Source: Candidatus Martarchaeota archaeon
GTDB taxonomy: Archaea; Micrarchaeota; Micrarchaeia; Micrarchaeales; Micrarchaeaceae
Assembly: GCA_023473425.1 (NCBI GenBank)
Contig: JAMCYG010000023.1
Coordinates: forward strand, 1-41,515
Reading direction: 5' to 3'
Length of the DNA: 41,515 nt
Part shown: piece after piece, positions 28,251 through 37,476 of the stretch
Numbering within the stretch: position 1 is the stretch's first letter
Layout: the number at the start of each line of letters is the position of its first letter
Translations under genes and position numbers: made by a program
The notes under the pieces: generated by a model
Seen by the model: the letters and a program-made list of their open reading frames with translations, nothing else
Told to the model about the DNA's origin: nothing
The model's database searches: none

Positions 28251-28703
28251 ATGGATGCTGCTGCAGGGCAAGCTAAAGGGGAAAGCGTGCCGCGAAGGTC
28301 AGGGCATGTGATAGTGTGCGGATATGGCGGCGTTGGGCAGAACGTAATCGAGGTACTGGCGGATAAGGGACTGCCTTTCGTTGTGGTGGACCTGGATCCC
28401 GAAAGGACAAAAAGGGCCGCAGAGCTCGGCCACGACACTGTCAACGGCGACGCGACTCAATCGAAAGTGCTGAAACAGGCTGGAATAGAGCATGCGAAAG
28501 CCATAGCAATAGTAATGGACAACGACGCGAAGAACCTTTTCACGGTACTTACTGCAAGGAATCTCAACAGGAAAATATTCATAGCGACCAGAGCCAACGA
28601 CGAGTTTGTCAGGGAGAAGTTGGTCGAGGCGGGCGCGGATTATATAGTAATGCCGCAGAGGTCCGCCAGCAAGGAAATAATAAGGGAGATAATAGGCCAA
28701 TAG
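28251..28703 (+). CDS. Soluble TrkA-N/RCK domain protein (RCK-1)
   Basis: GHVIVCGYGGVGQNVIEVLADKGLPFVVVDLDPERTKRAAELGHDTVNGDATQSKVLKQAGIEHAKAIAIVMDNDAKNLFTVLTAR: intact GxGxxG Rossmann motif. Start at 28251; the track ORF begins at 28158. Confidence 0.88.
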   Translation: MDAAAGQAKGESVPRRSGHVIVCGYGGVGQNVIEVLADKGLPFVVVDLDPERTKRAAELGHDTVNGDATQSKVLKQAGIEHAKAIAIVMDNDAKNLFTVLTARNLNRKIFIATRANDEFVREKLVEAGADYIVMPQRSASKEIIREIIGQ

Positions 28704-28725
28704 TAGTGCAACGCGCAGTGGTTAG

Positions 28726-29502
28726 ATGAGCGACGGTTTGGAGAGCGCGGAAGAGAGCTTTGCATCTCGCGCAGTGCCAATTTTGATAATAAGTGTGGTG
28801 CTGTTCGCACTGATTTCGTTCCTGGTAATAGACAAAATGTCGCACAATACCTATTCCTCGCTATATTATACGCTGGCAGCCTTGTTTGATGCGGGAGGCG
28901 TGGGCGGTTTTGATACACCTCTTATAAGCACTACGCCGCTGTTCAGCCAGGATTTCTACATACTGACTGGAATATCCCTGATAGACGGCATGATAAAGGT
29001 CGTCATAGTGAGCTTTCTCATAGCCTCGCTGCTCGACCTTATCACTGGGATCAATATAAAGTCAAAAATAGTAGCCAGGTCTGCGCACCAGATGATTGGC
29101 CATGTGATAGTTTGTGGCTATTCACCTTTGGGGGAGAAAGTATGCGACGAGCTTGCAGCTAATAAGAAGAAGTTCGTGATAATAGATAAGGACAAGACTA
29201 AGATAGAGGAGATAGAGAGCAAGGGATACTCGTTTATAGAGGGTGATTTCACCAGTTCCGCGACGCTGGAGAGCGCTTCGATAAAGTCAGCTAGCGAAAT
29301 CGTATTCGCAACGGAGAGCGACTTCGACAATATGCTTGGCATAGTTACCGCAAGGACCATCAGCAAGGAGGTCAAGATTGTGTCGAGGGCAAAAGAGGAA
29401 ACGGCAAGGGCAAGCATGCACAGTGCGGGGGCAACCCTGTGCGTGGTGCCGGAGCTGCTCGCTGGGCTCGAAATAGGAGAGATGGTAGCTACGAAGGTGT
29501 GA
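28726..29502 (+). CDS. 2-TM/P-loop plus TrkA-N (RCK-2) channel-like protein with non-canonical filter
   Basis: TM1 AVPILIISVVLFALISFLVI, pore-like YSSLYYTLAALFDAGGVGGFDTPL, TM2, then GHVIVCGYSPLGEKVCDELAANKKKFVIIDKDKTK. Confidence 0.82.
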   Translation: MSDGLESAEESFASRAVPILIISVVLFALISFLVIDKMSHNTYSSLYYTLAALFDAGGVGGFDTPLISTTPLFSQDFYILTGISLIDGMIKVVIVSFLIASLLDLITGINIKSKIVARSAHQMIGHVIVCGYSPLGEKVCDELAANKKKFVIIDKDKTKIEEIESKGYSFIEGDFTSSATLESASIKSASEIVFATESDFDNMLGIVTARTISKEVKIVSRAKEETARASMHSAGATLCVVPELLAGLEIGEMVATKV

Positions 29503-29506
29503 TGAT

Positions 29507-30238
29507 ATGGACAACAGCAGAAGGCGCTACTCGATACTAATCGCCATAGCGGCCGCCCTGTACATCTCTGCTGTGGTGCTGACAATATATGCCGGTGTCA
29601 ACCCGCTGGTCTCCATACTATGGAATGCCATGGCAGCACTGCAGGTCTTCTACGCAGAACTCCTGCCGCTCTCTGCTGCAAAGAACCCGCTCATAGTTGT
29701 TGTCAACATCATAGATGTGATAATATTCGCACTTATCGCATTGTTCCTTGCGACAGAGTTTCTCACGTTCCTCAGAAGCATAGATCTTAGAGAGAGGCTC
29801 ACCTTCAGGAAGATAAAGTCAATGAAGGACCATGTAATAATAGCGCCTTACAACAGCTTCGCAAACACACTGATCAATGACCTGTTCAAAGAAGGCCGCA
29901 AAGATATTGTGGTAATAACAGAGAGCCAGAAGTATGCACATGCACTGAGCAGGATGGGAGTGCCAGCCGTAGTAGGAAAGGCCGGAGCAATGGAGTCGTT
30001 CGCGCTTTCCGGAGCCGCAAAGGCGAAGTTCGTGTTAGCATGCGGCGATGCAGATCTGGACAACGCGCTCATATCTGTTACGGCGAAGTCTGTCAACAGC
30101 AAGCTCAAGGTCATATCGAGGGTGAACAAGCGCGAGAACATACCCAAGCTCAGCATGGCCGGGGCCTACATGACCGTGCTGCCTGAGATAGAAGCAGGAA
30201 GGGTAATAGGTGCGGAGCTGATCAAAAGAATAGTGTGA
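29507..30238 (+). CDS. 2-TM plus degenerate TrkA-N (RCK-3) protein
   Basis: TM1 YSILIAIAAALYISAVVLTIYA, pore-loop-like ILWNAMAALQVFYAELLPL, TM2 VVVNIIDVIIFALIALFLATEFL, then DHVIIAPYNSFANTLINDLF...VVITESQKYAHALSRMGVPAVVGKAGAMESFALSGAAKAKFVLACGDADLDN. Confidence 0.78.
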   Translation: MDNSRRRYSILIAIAAALYISAVVLTIYAGVNPLVSILWNAMAALQVFYAELLPLSAAKNPLIVVVNIIDVIIFALIALFLATEFLTFLRSIDLRERLTFRKIKSMKDHVIIAPYNSFANTLINDLFKEGRKDIVVITESQKYAHALSRMGVPAVVGKAGAMESFALSGAAKAKFVLACGDADLDNALISVTAKSVNSKLKVISRVNKRENIPKLSMAGAYMTVLPEIEAGRVIGAELIKRIV

Positions 30239-30287
30239 CACCATACCAGTGCATGCTGCTCATGCCATGGCCATGCAGCCCGTCTGA

Positions 30288-33200
30288 TCAGGATCGGACT
30301 GCCCTTCTTCTCTGGATCGCTACAGTAATGGCCACGAGCGCGAGAGCGGCAAGCACAGCAATCGCCGCATCATCCTTACCGTAGGATAGGGCGTATATTC
30401 CTATAGGGAAGGTCTGCACGGCTGAATACGGCGAGTAAGAGTAGTTGAACTCCAGCGTATTGAGGTTTGCATTGGGGCGGTTCAACGCAGTGAACTGCGT
30501 AGAAGTGTACGAAGCGTTATTCATGTCAGGCTGTTTGTACAGCATCGGCTCCGGGGAAGGAGCGCCGTAGTAGGAGGCAGTAATCTTCGCAGTACCAGTC
30601 CCGCATACGTTGAACTTATCAGAGAAGTTTCCATTAGAGTCTGTATATGCTATATCCACAAGGCCGAGCTGTGTAGTAAGGTGGCCGGTGCCATTGAGGA
30701 AGGTGGGAACGCAGTATGCAGTCCCGGTAGGATAGCTGGCAGTCTTAGGCAATCCGAAGTACCCGTATATGTTGCAGTTAACGCTCAGGGATGATGCAAG
30801 CAGGCTGTTCGGCTCAAGCGCGCATGTGTTTGCTGTGGAACTGTTGTACTGCGTGTGGAACGTGACGTAGTTGGCTTCTTCTACCCCTGTGGTGTTGTCG
30901 GAATGCGAATAGCTGCCACCGCTGTCTGTCCATGTCCATGTGTAGGTTGGATTAGCAAGCGTGCACCCAGTAGAAAGCGGGCTGAACGCGCAGTTCTCGG
31001 CGTATGCGAAATAATTGGCCGGGTCGGATGACTGCGTGAGCGTTGAGTTGTAGTAGTTTAAGTTAGTGTCATAGTATATGTAAATAGGCGTATCAGGCGG
31101 CATGGGAGTGCAGCCAGTCAGAGCGGTGTTCTGGCAGTTAAGTGCCGTGCCAGACACAGTCACTGCCGACTCATTCGGATTATTGGGGTTAGTATCTATC
31201 GAATGTGACAGCTGTATGCTCGTCAAGTTTGATATGTCAACATCGATTGGGGCTTTAAGCAGGTTGCCGAATTCGTCGGTTATCATGTATATGAATCTAT
31301 CATATCCGAGCGCCTGCTTGCTGCCGAGCAGCGAGTAGGAGAAGCTGTCGCTGTACGATGTCAGTTTGTATATGCTAAACAGCGAGAACGGAGCATTGAC
31401 GTCAGGCCCGGCAAGCGTAAGATTTATCAGGCTGGGCCCGGGATACGCTTCTGGGGCAACCTGTTCCCATGAGCAAGAGTAATTTATTATGAAGTGCTTA
31501 CAAACGTAACGTTCGCTGGGCGGCAGTTGTGTTACGCCTGTGGCAGGAGTGACAGGATTGGAGAGCTCAATCTGGTATGATGGATAAGAGCCAAAGGTGG
31601 ATTTTATGTTATACGTCTGCGTGCCATAGGCCAGCACGCGTGTGTAATTTACAACAAGCGGCGAGGCCACGTTGTTGTCAGGATTCACTGTTTGGTTTAT
31701 GTAGACAGAGCCTATGAGCCTGTCAGTAAGCAGGTTATAGTTTATCAATGGCGGAAGTATCACGTTCTTGTCAGAGATGTTTGCAGTGTACAGGTTGCCA
31801 GTAGTGAGATACTGCAGCAGCGTAGCCCCTCCTTGTATGGTGTAATTGAGGGAAGCAGTATGTACAGGATACTGCGCAACTGCATATATGTCGCGGCTGC
31901 TGCTTTGTGTAGAGCCGAAAGGCACATCATAAGTGCATGGCGCACCGCTGCTGCAATAGATACCTGACAATATTATTTTGCCATTGCTGTACGTGCTTAC
32001 GCACTGGCCACCGGTTGGTATATCATTGCTTCTGTATACCTGAGTGCATGACGAGGGAGATGACCATACCTTGTTCAACGAATAAGAATAGTGCAGTGGG
32101 ACAAGAAATGCACCGCCTATGGAAGTGTTGATGTAAGTGTAGCTGCTGGCAAGCCCTGTGCCGTGCGGTATGGAACTATTCGTAACTTGTGTGTAGTTAA
32201 TGGTTGTAGTAGTGGAGCTCGTGCTCGTCTGGCTTCCGCTGCTGCTCCCGCTCTGCCCAATTCCGAGCGAAGAGAAAGTCGACAGCGCAGATTGGTAGAT
32301 TGATGGCGATCCCTGGGATTCTGCATAGCTGAACGAATTCGGCACCTCTATGAATGGGCCCATGCTCATATTCATAAGCACAGCCGCATCTGAAGAGTTG
32401 TACGCGCTGCCTGGGCTGTTGCTAGGAACCATGCAGGTGGTCTTGCCGGAAGTCGGTGCGGTAGTAAGGTAACAGAAGTACTTGGCATTCGAAGCGAGGG
32501 ATATCTTGGAATAGTTGTAGACCGGAGCTCTGAAGCCTAATAGCTGGATGTATATGGTGCTGATAGAGGAGCCGTAGTTGCTATATGATGACACGTTGGA
32601 AAGCAGGTAAGCGGTTCCATTGTAATCCATTGAGAAATCTATGTACGGCAACAGGCCGTAGGAACGCGAAGTTGCCGGTATGAGCGGTCCTATGGGCTCA
32701 TATGGTGTGTTGAGGTTGGCAGGAGTGAAGTTGCAGTCAGCTGCACAATATGTAATGTGCGCTACTTTGTATGTAGTTGTGTTTATGTATGTCAGATTGG
32801 CAGAAAGGGGCCACCCGTATGGTGGCTGCTCGCCATTGAAGTAGCTGCCGGCGCCTGCATTCAGGAAACTCAGCGCCATAGAGTTTGATGCAACTAAATC
32901 GCTATAGTTGACCGGATCGATCTTTATCTCGGTGCCGTTAGGCGCGAATACGCGCAACATAAGTATAGACGAGTTCAGGTTATCATAGAATGTGTTGCGC
33001 GTGCCTAGATTAGAGCAGGGCTGCATTATCTGATTAGTCTTCTGTATGACCTGTGCACCTTCACCATAATATCCAGGGTTCAGCACGCAGTTATGATACG
33101 TCCACCAGTCAAGCACATATATTAAGCCTTGGTATCCAGCAATGGCTACTGGGTAATGGTTAGACGGAGTGTCGTTACCCAATCCGATGGCAGCTAATCC

Positions 33201-35741
33201 TGCAAGGCTGCCTGTGGAATCATTGGTAAGTACGTTGGAGTAGAATCTTGCTATTGTTGCATTGTTGAATGGGCCGCCATGCGCCATGTAATCCAAAGTG
33301 GACATTTTGGCAGAGAGCCAGGTCGGAGAATATGACAGGGGTATAGTGCCCGCAGGCGCGAAGTTTGATTTCACGCTATATGCAAGTATGTCGCCAGTTG
33401 TATTCGGTAGGTATACGTAGGTACCGCCAGCGTCAGATGCCATGGAGTACACCCCGCCGAAAGGCACACCCTGCAGATTGTTATTTGCTACAATAGTGCC
33501 GTTGGATAGGACGCCTGCCATTTCAAATGTAGGCGATGAGCTGCTTATCGTGCTTGCGGTGGCTCCAAATATGAAAACATCATCGGCATAGTCTGTAGTC
33601 ATCGTGTATGGCACCAGACTGGATATGCAGTCAGAACCTGTACAAGAATTGCTGTATCCACCGAGTCCCCACCAGCTATTCGTATTGCTAGTCAAGTTAT
33701 ACACGTTTGTTACGTACAAGTTGCTTGATTGTTCTGTGCTCGATATCTGCCAATATGCTTTCCAATTAGATTCCCATTCATTCAGCGTGTTAGCCGTCAC
33801 TACAGAAGGTGGATTATTAGTCAGGTTAAGGTAGCCTTTTGGTATGAAGCTCAGAACATAGAGGTATGAACTCATGGTCGAGCTGAAGCATGCCGTGCCG
33901 CATGTTGTAGAATAGTTGATTATGTATATTTTGTTGTTGGGAGATTCAGCCATGTATATCGGTGATTCTACAGGACCGGAAGCGAAGTTGTTTATACTCC
34001 CTAAGGTCTGACCGACAAGTGTTGTGAATCCATTGAGTATCCCTTTGCTTCCAGCATTGCGCTGCTTTATCTGCGAAGGTGTCTCCGCGATCATGAACGT
34101 GGAGTTGCCGTTTCTGAATGCAGCTGGATCAGGATTGCCGACCGACACCAAACTTGACGGGAATTCAGTCACAATCCCGGCAGGATGTGATGAGGAAGTC
34201 ACTGTAGCGAAGAAGCCGTCGCCAGTGTAAATCTTGAACGGATCGAGTTTGGCAGCGCTGAGATAGTTGCTTGGACTGTACATGTCGTATGAGAGGTTCA
34301 GGAATTCGGTTCTATTCGTCGCAGAGCTGACCACAGCTGGCATCGAAGTGTTATAGAGGAAGTAAGGATACATGCCCACATTAATTGTTGGATATGGGGC
34401 TTTCTGCGGCACTACCCAGATGGTTATGTCCCTTTGGGCGTACTTGGAGCAGCCAAAACCAAGAACATCTGGAAAACACGATGTCCAGGCGAAATAGTAG
34501 TTATTGCTGTCGCCCTGGTATGTAGTCATATAGCCGCTCTGGTTCGTGCCATCGGTGTAGTATAAAGTGCCAGACCCGAGGACGTTGTAGCCGCCATTGC
34601 TCAGGCACCAGCTAAGGCTATGTAAAGCACCGCAAGTTGCAGTGGAGGAAAAGCTTGCCGGAGCATATGCACTACCGTCATAAGATATCCAGTCCTCACC
34701 AGCAAATGAGGGATTGACCGAAGGTACAGGCATTGTCGTGGAACTCAGCTTTGAGAGAGTCGCAGAAGTGTCGAAGCTGTAAGTGTACTGGTCCGCCAGA
34801 TTGCCGCAGGGCGCTGTAGAACCGCTGCTGCAGCTCACGGTGTAACCGACGTCATAATGGAGATTCGGATAATTAGCTGATTCGGATATAGAGCCACTCA
34901 TCGCAGGAATGTTGGCAACTTCAGCAAACCATGTCCAGATACCGCTCTGATTCGAGGAGGGAAAGTTCTGAAACACGTTAGACACAGTATCATACCCGTT
35001 GGAGATGTTCGGCGTCTGCCCGCTGTATGAAGCGGCGCCATCATAAGTGAGTGCATACGCATCGCTTCGCACTAGATTGTTGAAAGCAGGACCAGCAAAT
35101 GAGTCCGCAACGGCAGTAGTATTCCACATTGTATGTATGTCAAGCAACTCGTTGGTAGTTAGCGGGCTGGATGGGGCCAAACAGCGGTTGCCATATATGC
35201 CGTCAGCCATGTCTGTAGAAAAGTACTCGAGCGTGTTAGATGGATTCGGAGCTACAGGGCAAGTTATAAGGTTCTGCACATTCGCGCTGTTGAAATTTAT
35301 CACACTACTTATTACAGGAGTATTGCTCGTTTCTGGAGAGGAGGTCACGGTGAAGTTGCCATTACCAGCAGAGCCCGATGGGTAGTCAGTGACAACAGTG
35401 CCGAATTTCTTGTACACGTTGCAGTCTCCGCCATTCGGCGTGGCGGTAGGGCATCCTGGGTATATCGAAGTTGTCGATGTGGAAGTCGTAGTGGTAGTAG
35501 TGACGGAAGTAGTCAGTGAAGAGTTGTACACGCATTGGTAGCATCCGGTCTTAAGAAGGGTGCAAGTTTGTTTGGGGTTAGGACAGTAGCCTATATGCCC
35601 GCAGCTGCATTCTGGAAGGGCATATATAACTTGATTAAGGGTTGAAGACGCCGAACGTGTGCTAGTTGCATTGTTTGCATAAGTGCTACTCGAGATCAAC
35701 AGGGTAGTTGCTATAGCAAGCAATACGAAAAAGCGTGCCAT
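30288..35741 (-). CDS. Giant secreted/membrane-anchored surface protein (~1817 aa)
   Basis: Signal-peptide-like MARFFVLLAIATTLLISSSTYA, Cys-rich N-terminal segment (CSCGHIGYCPNPKQTCTLLKTGCYQC), Thr/Ser tract TTSVTTTTTTSTSTTS, many N-x-S/T sequons, C-terminal TM plus IQRRRAVRS. The track ORF extends to 35783. Confidence 0.82.
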   Translation of the reverse strand: MARFFVLLAIATTLLISSSTYANNATSTRSASSTLNQVIYALPECSCGHIGYCPNPKQTCTLLKTGCYQCVYNSSLTTSVTTTTTTSTSTTSIYPGCPTATPNGGDCNVYKKFGTVVTDYPSGSAGNGNFTVTSSPETSNTPVISSVINFNSANVQNLITCPVAPNPSNTLEYFSTDMADGIYGNRCLAPSSPLTTNELLDIHTMWNTTAVADSFAGPAFNNLVRSDAYALTYDGAASYSGQTPNISNGYDTVSNVFQNFPSSNQSGIWTWFAEVANIPAMSGSISESANYPNLHYDVGYTVSCSSGSTAPCGNLADQYTYSFDTSATLSKLSSTTMPVPSVNPSFAGEDWISYDGSAYAPASFSSTATCGALHSLSWCLSNGGYNVLGSGTLYYTDGTNQSGYMTTYQGDSNNYYFAWTSCFPDVLGFGCSKYAQRDITIWVVPQKAPYPTINVGMYPYFLYNTSMPAVVSSATNRTEFLNLSYDMYSPSNYLSAAKLDPFKIYTGDGFFATVTSSSHPAGIVTEFPSSLVSVGNPDPAAFRNGNSTFMIAETPSQIKQRNAGSKGILNGFTTLVGQTLGSINNFASGPVESPIYMAESPNNKIYIINYSTTCGTACFSSTMSSYLYVLSFIPKGYLNLTNNPPSVVTANTLNEWESNWKAYWQISSTEQSSNLYVTNVYNLTSNTNSWWGLGGYSNSCTGSDCISSLVPYTMTTDYADDVFIFGATASTISSSSPTFEMAGVLSNGTIVANNNLQGVPFGGVYSMASDAGGTYVYLPNTTGDILAYSVKSNFAPAGTIPLSYSPTWLSAKMSTLDYMAHGGPFNNATIARFYSNVLTNDSTGSLAGLAAIGLGNDTPSNHYPVAIAGYQGLIYVLDWWTYHNCVLNPGYYGEGAQVIQKTNQIMQPCSNLGTRNTFYDNLNSSILMLRVFAPNGTEIKIDPVNYSDLVASNSMALSFLNAGAGSYFNGEQPPYGWPLSANLTYINTTTYKVAHITYCAADCNFTPANLNTPYEPIGPLIPATSRSYGLLPYIDFSMDYNGTAYLLSNVSSYSNYGSSISTIYIQLLGFRAPVYNYSKISLASNAKYFCYLTTAPTSGKTTCMVPSNSPGSAYNSSDAAVLMNMSMGPFIEVPNSFSYAESQGSPSIYQSALSTFSSLGIGQSGSSSGSQTSTSSTTTTINYTQVTNSSIPHGTGLASSYTYINTSIGGAFLVPLHYSYSLNKVWSSPSSCTQVYRSNDIPTGGQCVSTYSNGKIILSGIYCSSGAPCTYDVPFGSTQSSSRDIYAVAQYPVHTASLNYTIQGGATLLQYLTTGNLYTANISDKNVILPPLINYNLLTDRLIGSVYINQTVNPDNNVASPLVVNYTRVLAYGTQTYNIKSTFGSYPSYQIELSNPVTPATGVTQLPPSERYVCKHFIINYSCSWEQVAPEAYPGPSLINLTLAGPDVNAPFSLFSIYKLTSYSDSFSYSLLGSKQALGYDRFIYMITDEFGNLLKAPIDVDISNLTSIQLSHSIDTNPNNPNESAVTVSGTALNCQNTALTGCTPMPPDTPIYIYYDTNLNYYNSTLTQSSDPANYFAYAENCAFSPLSTGCTLANPTYTWTWTDSGGSYSHSDNTTGVEEANYVTFHTQYNSSTANTCALEPNSLLASSLSVNCNIYGYFGLPKTASYPTGTAYCVPTFLNGTGHLTTQLGLVDIAYTDSNGNFSDKFNVCGTGTAKITASYYGAPSPEPMLYKQPDMNNASYTSTQFTALNRPNANLNTLEFNYSYSPYSAVQTFPIGIYALSYGKDDAAIAVLAALALVAITVAIQRRRAVRS

Positions 35742-35885
35742 CACAGTGTATTCTTCCCGCATGCGACCAGCAGTTATTAGCATTAATTATTTCTGTTAAC
35801 ACTTTTAAATACTTATATAGTAGTACCATGCGAAAGAAAACGTAAATATTTTGTTTGGCAAATAAACAAATAAAAGGTGATCGAA

Positions 35886-36557
35886 ATGGATATTAGGGAT
35901 GAGCTATTTTGGGTAGGACACGCGAGCTTCTACGCCAAGACCAAAGGCCGCACTATATTTATAGACCCGTATATGCTCTCGGACAAGATAGAGGAAAGCG
36001 CGGACCTGATACTTATAACTCATCCGCATTTCGACCACTACAGCAAAGACGATATAGACAAGATCGTTAAAGATGGCACAAGGATAATTGCACCCCAGGG
36101 CTGCGAGGGCATTAATGGGTACAAGAATGTGCGGATCGTCATGCCAGGGGAAAAGATGAATTTCGATGGTGTGGCGATAGAGACGGTGCCAGCATACAAC
36201 GTAAACAAGGCCAGGCTGCAGAACCATCCAAAGGCTAACGGCTGGGTTGGTTACATAGTCGATTTGGACGGCAAGAGGGTTTACCACGCTGGCGACACAG
36301 ACTTCATTCCCGAGATGAAGGAGATGAAGGGCTTGCATGCAGCGCTGCTGCCAATAGGAGGCACTTATACAATGGACGTTGACGAGGCAATAGAAGCAGC
36401 GCACGCCATAAACGCGAAGTACACGGTACCAATGCACTACAAGATATTGCTTGGCAGGGAGGGAAGCGAAAGAGCAGCAAAGAAGCTGCAGGCGGCAATA
36501 CCTTCGACTCTCCTCTTTGATGAAGTGCAGGAGGTCAGGTATTCGTTCAGAGAATAA
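35886..36557 (+). CDS. MBL-fold metal-dependent hydrolase (UPF0173-like)
   Basis: LFWVGHASFYAKTKGRTIFIDPYM...LILITHPHFDHYSKDDI...VYHAGDTDFIPEM...LLPIGGTYTMDVDEAIEAA. Confidence 0.9.
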   Translation: MDIRDELFWVGHASFYAKTKGRTIFIDPYMLSDKIEESADLILITHPHFDHYSKDDIDKIVKDGTRIIAPQGCEGINGYKNVRIVMPGEKMNFDGVAIETVPAYNVNKARLQNHPKANGWVGYIVDLDGKRVYHAGDTDFIPEMKEMKGLHAALLPIGGTYTMDVDEAIEAAHAINAKYTVPMHYKILLGREGSERAAKKLQAAIPSTLLFDEVQEVRYSFRE

Positions 36558-36581
36558 GCGAACAGGCGGGCACAGCCATAA

Positions 36582-37358
36582 CTAGCACAATCCCGACATC
36601 TGGTGCGCGATATCTAGTATCTGTTCCGGGGTGAGTTTGAACACTACGCTATCTGCATGTGTGAGGCGTAATGAAATGGCGCGAGCAGCATCGTTGTCAA
36701 GGCCTAACTCTTTCCTAGAATCGAACAGTGCGTTCTTCACCCTTTTCTTCTTGTGCTCCATGAGCAGCCTGATCATGTTGTAGTCTTTGGCACCTATCTT
36801 GAAGCCGTTGGGCTTCATGTAAATCAGTTTCGAGCTAACTCTTGGCCTAGGCACAAAGCATGTTGCAGGCACAGGCATTATTTCGGTAATAGATACAGTT
36901 AGACTGCAGATGACGCTCAGCCTCGTATAATTTCTGGTTCCGGGACTCGCCGTCATGTGCTCTACAAACTCCTTCTGGAGGCAGATGACTGATTCTAAGT
37001 CGTTGGCAGTCGCCCACTCTACCACCTTGCTCGAGATATTGTACGGGATATTCGCTATCAGTATGTCTATATCTTTCGGCAGTTTCTCTGCTTCATCCAA
37101 GAAATCAGCTTTTATAACCCTAAGATTACTGCTTCTTACCCTTGTACTGAGCATCTCAGCCATTCCGGAATCCTTCTCAACTGCGATTACGCTACTTGCA
37201 GTTTTGCACAGCTCGTTGGTCAGGAAGCCGAGGCCCGGGCCTATCTCCAGCACGCGCTTCCCTGCAGCGTGAGCGGCGGACGCCTTTGCTACCTTCGGGC
37301 ATATCAGGAAGTTCTGCCCCAGCCTCTTCTTACTCCTTACGTTTCTGACCGCAGACAT
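36582..37358 (-). CDS. ksgA: rRNA adenine dimethyltransferase
   Basis: RSKKRLGQNFLICPKVAKASAAHAAGKRVLEIGPGLGFLTNELCK...ILIANIPYNISSKVVEW...VPRPRVSSKLIYMKP. Likely start MSAVRNVRSKKRLGQNFL at 37358; the track ORF extends to 37478. Confidence 0.93.
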   Translation of the reverse strand: MSAVRNVRSKKRLGQNFLICPKVAKASAAHAAGKRVLEIGPGLGFLTNELCKTASSVIAVEKDSGMAEMLSTRVRSSNLRVIKADFLDEAEKLPKDIDILIANIPYNISSKVVEWATANDLESVICLQKEFVEHMTASPGTRNYTRLSVICSLTVSITEIMPVPATCFVPRPRVSSKLIYMKPNGFKIGAKDYNMIRLLMEHKKKRVKNALFDSRKELGLDNDAARAISLRLTHADSVVFKLTPEQILDIAHQMSGLC

Positions 37359-37476
37359 GTATTCCCCATAGCTCCAGTCGGCGGCTTCAGCTTCGTGTTC
37401 CTGCATGAGAAGTAATGCTGCAGCAGCATATTTATAACTCTGCCGTGAGATAAATTTATACAGCGGGCAAGAGTGC

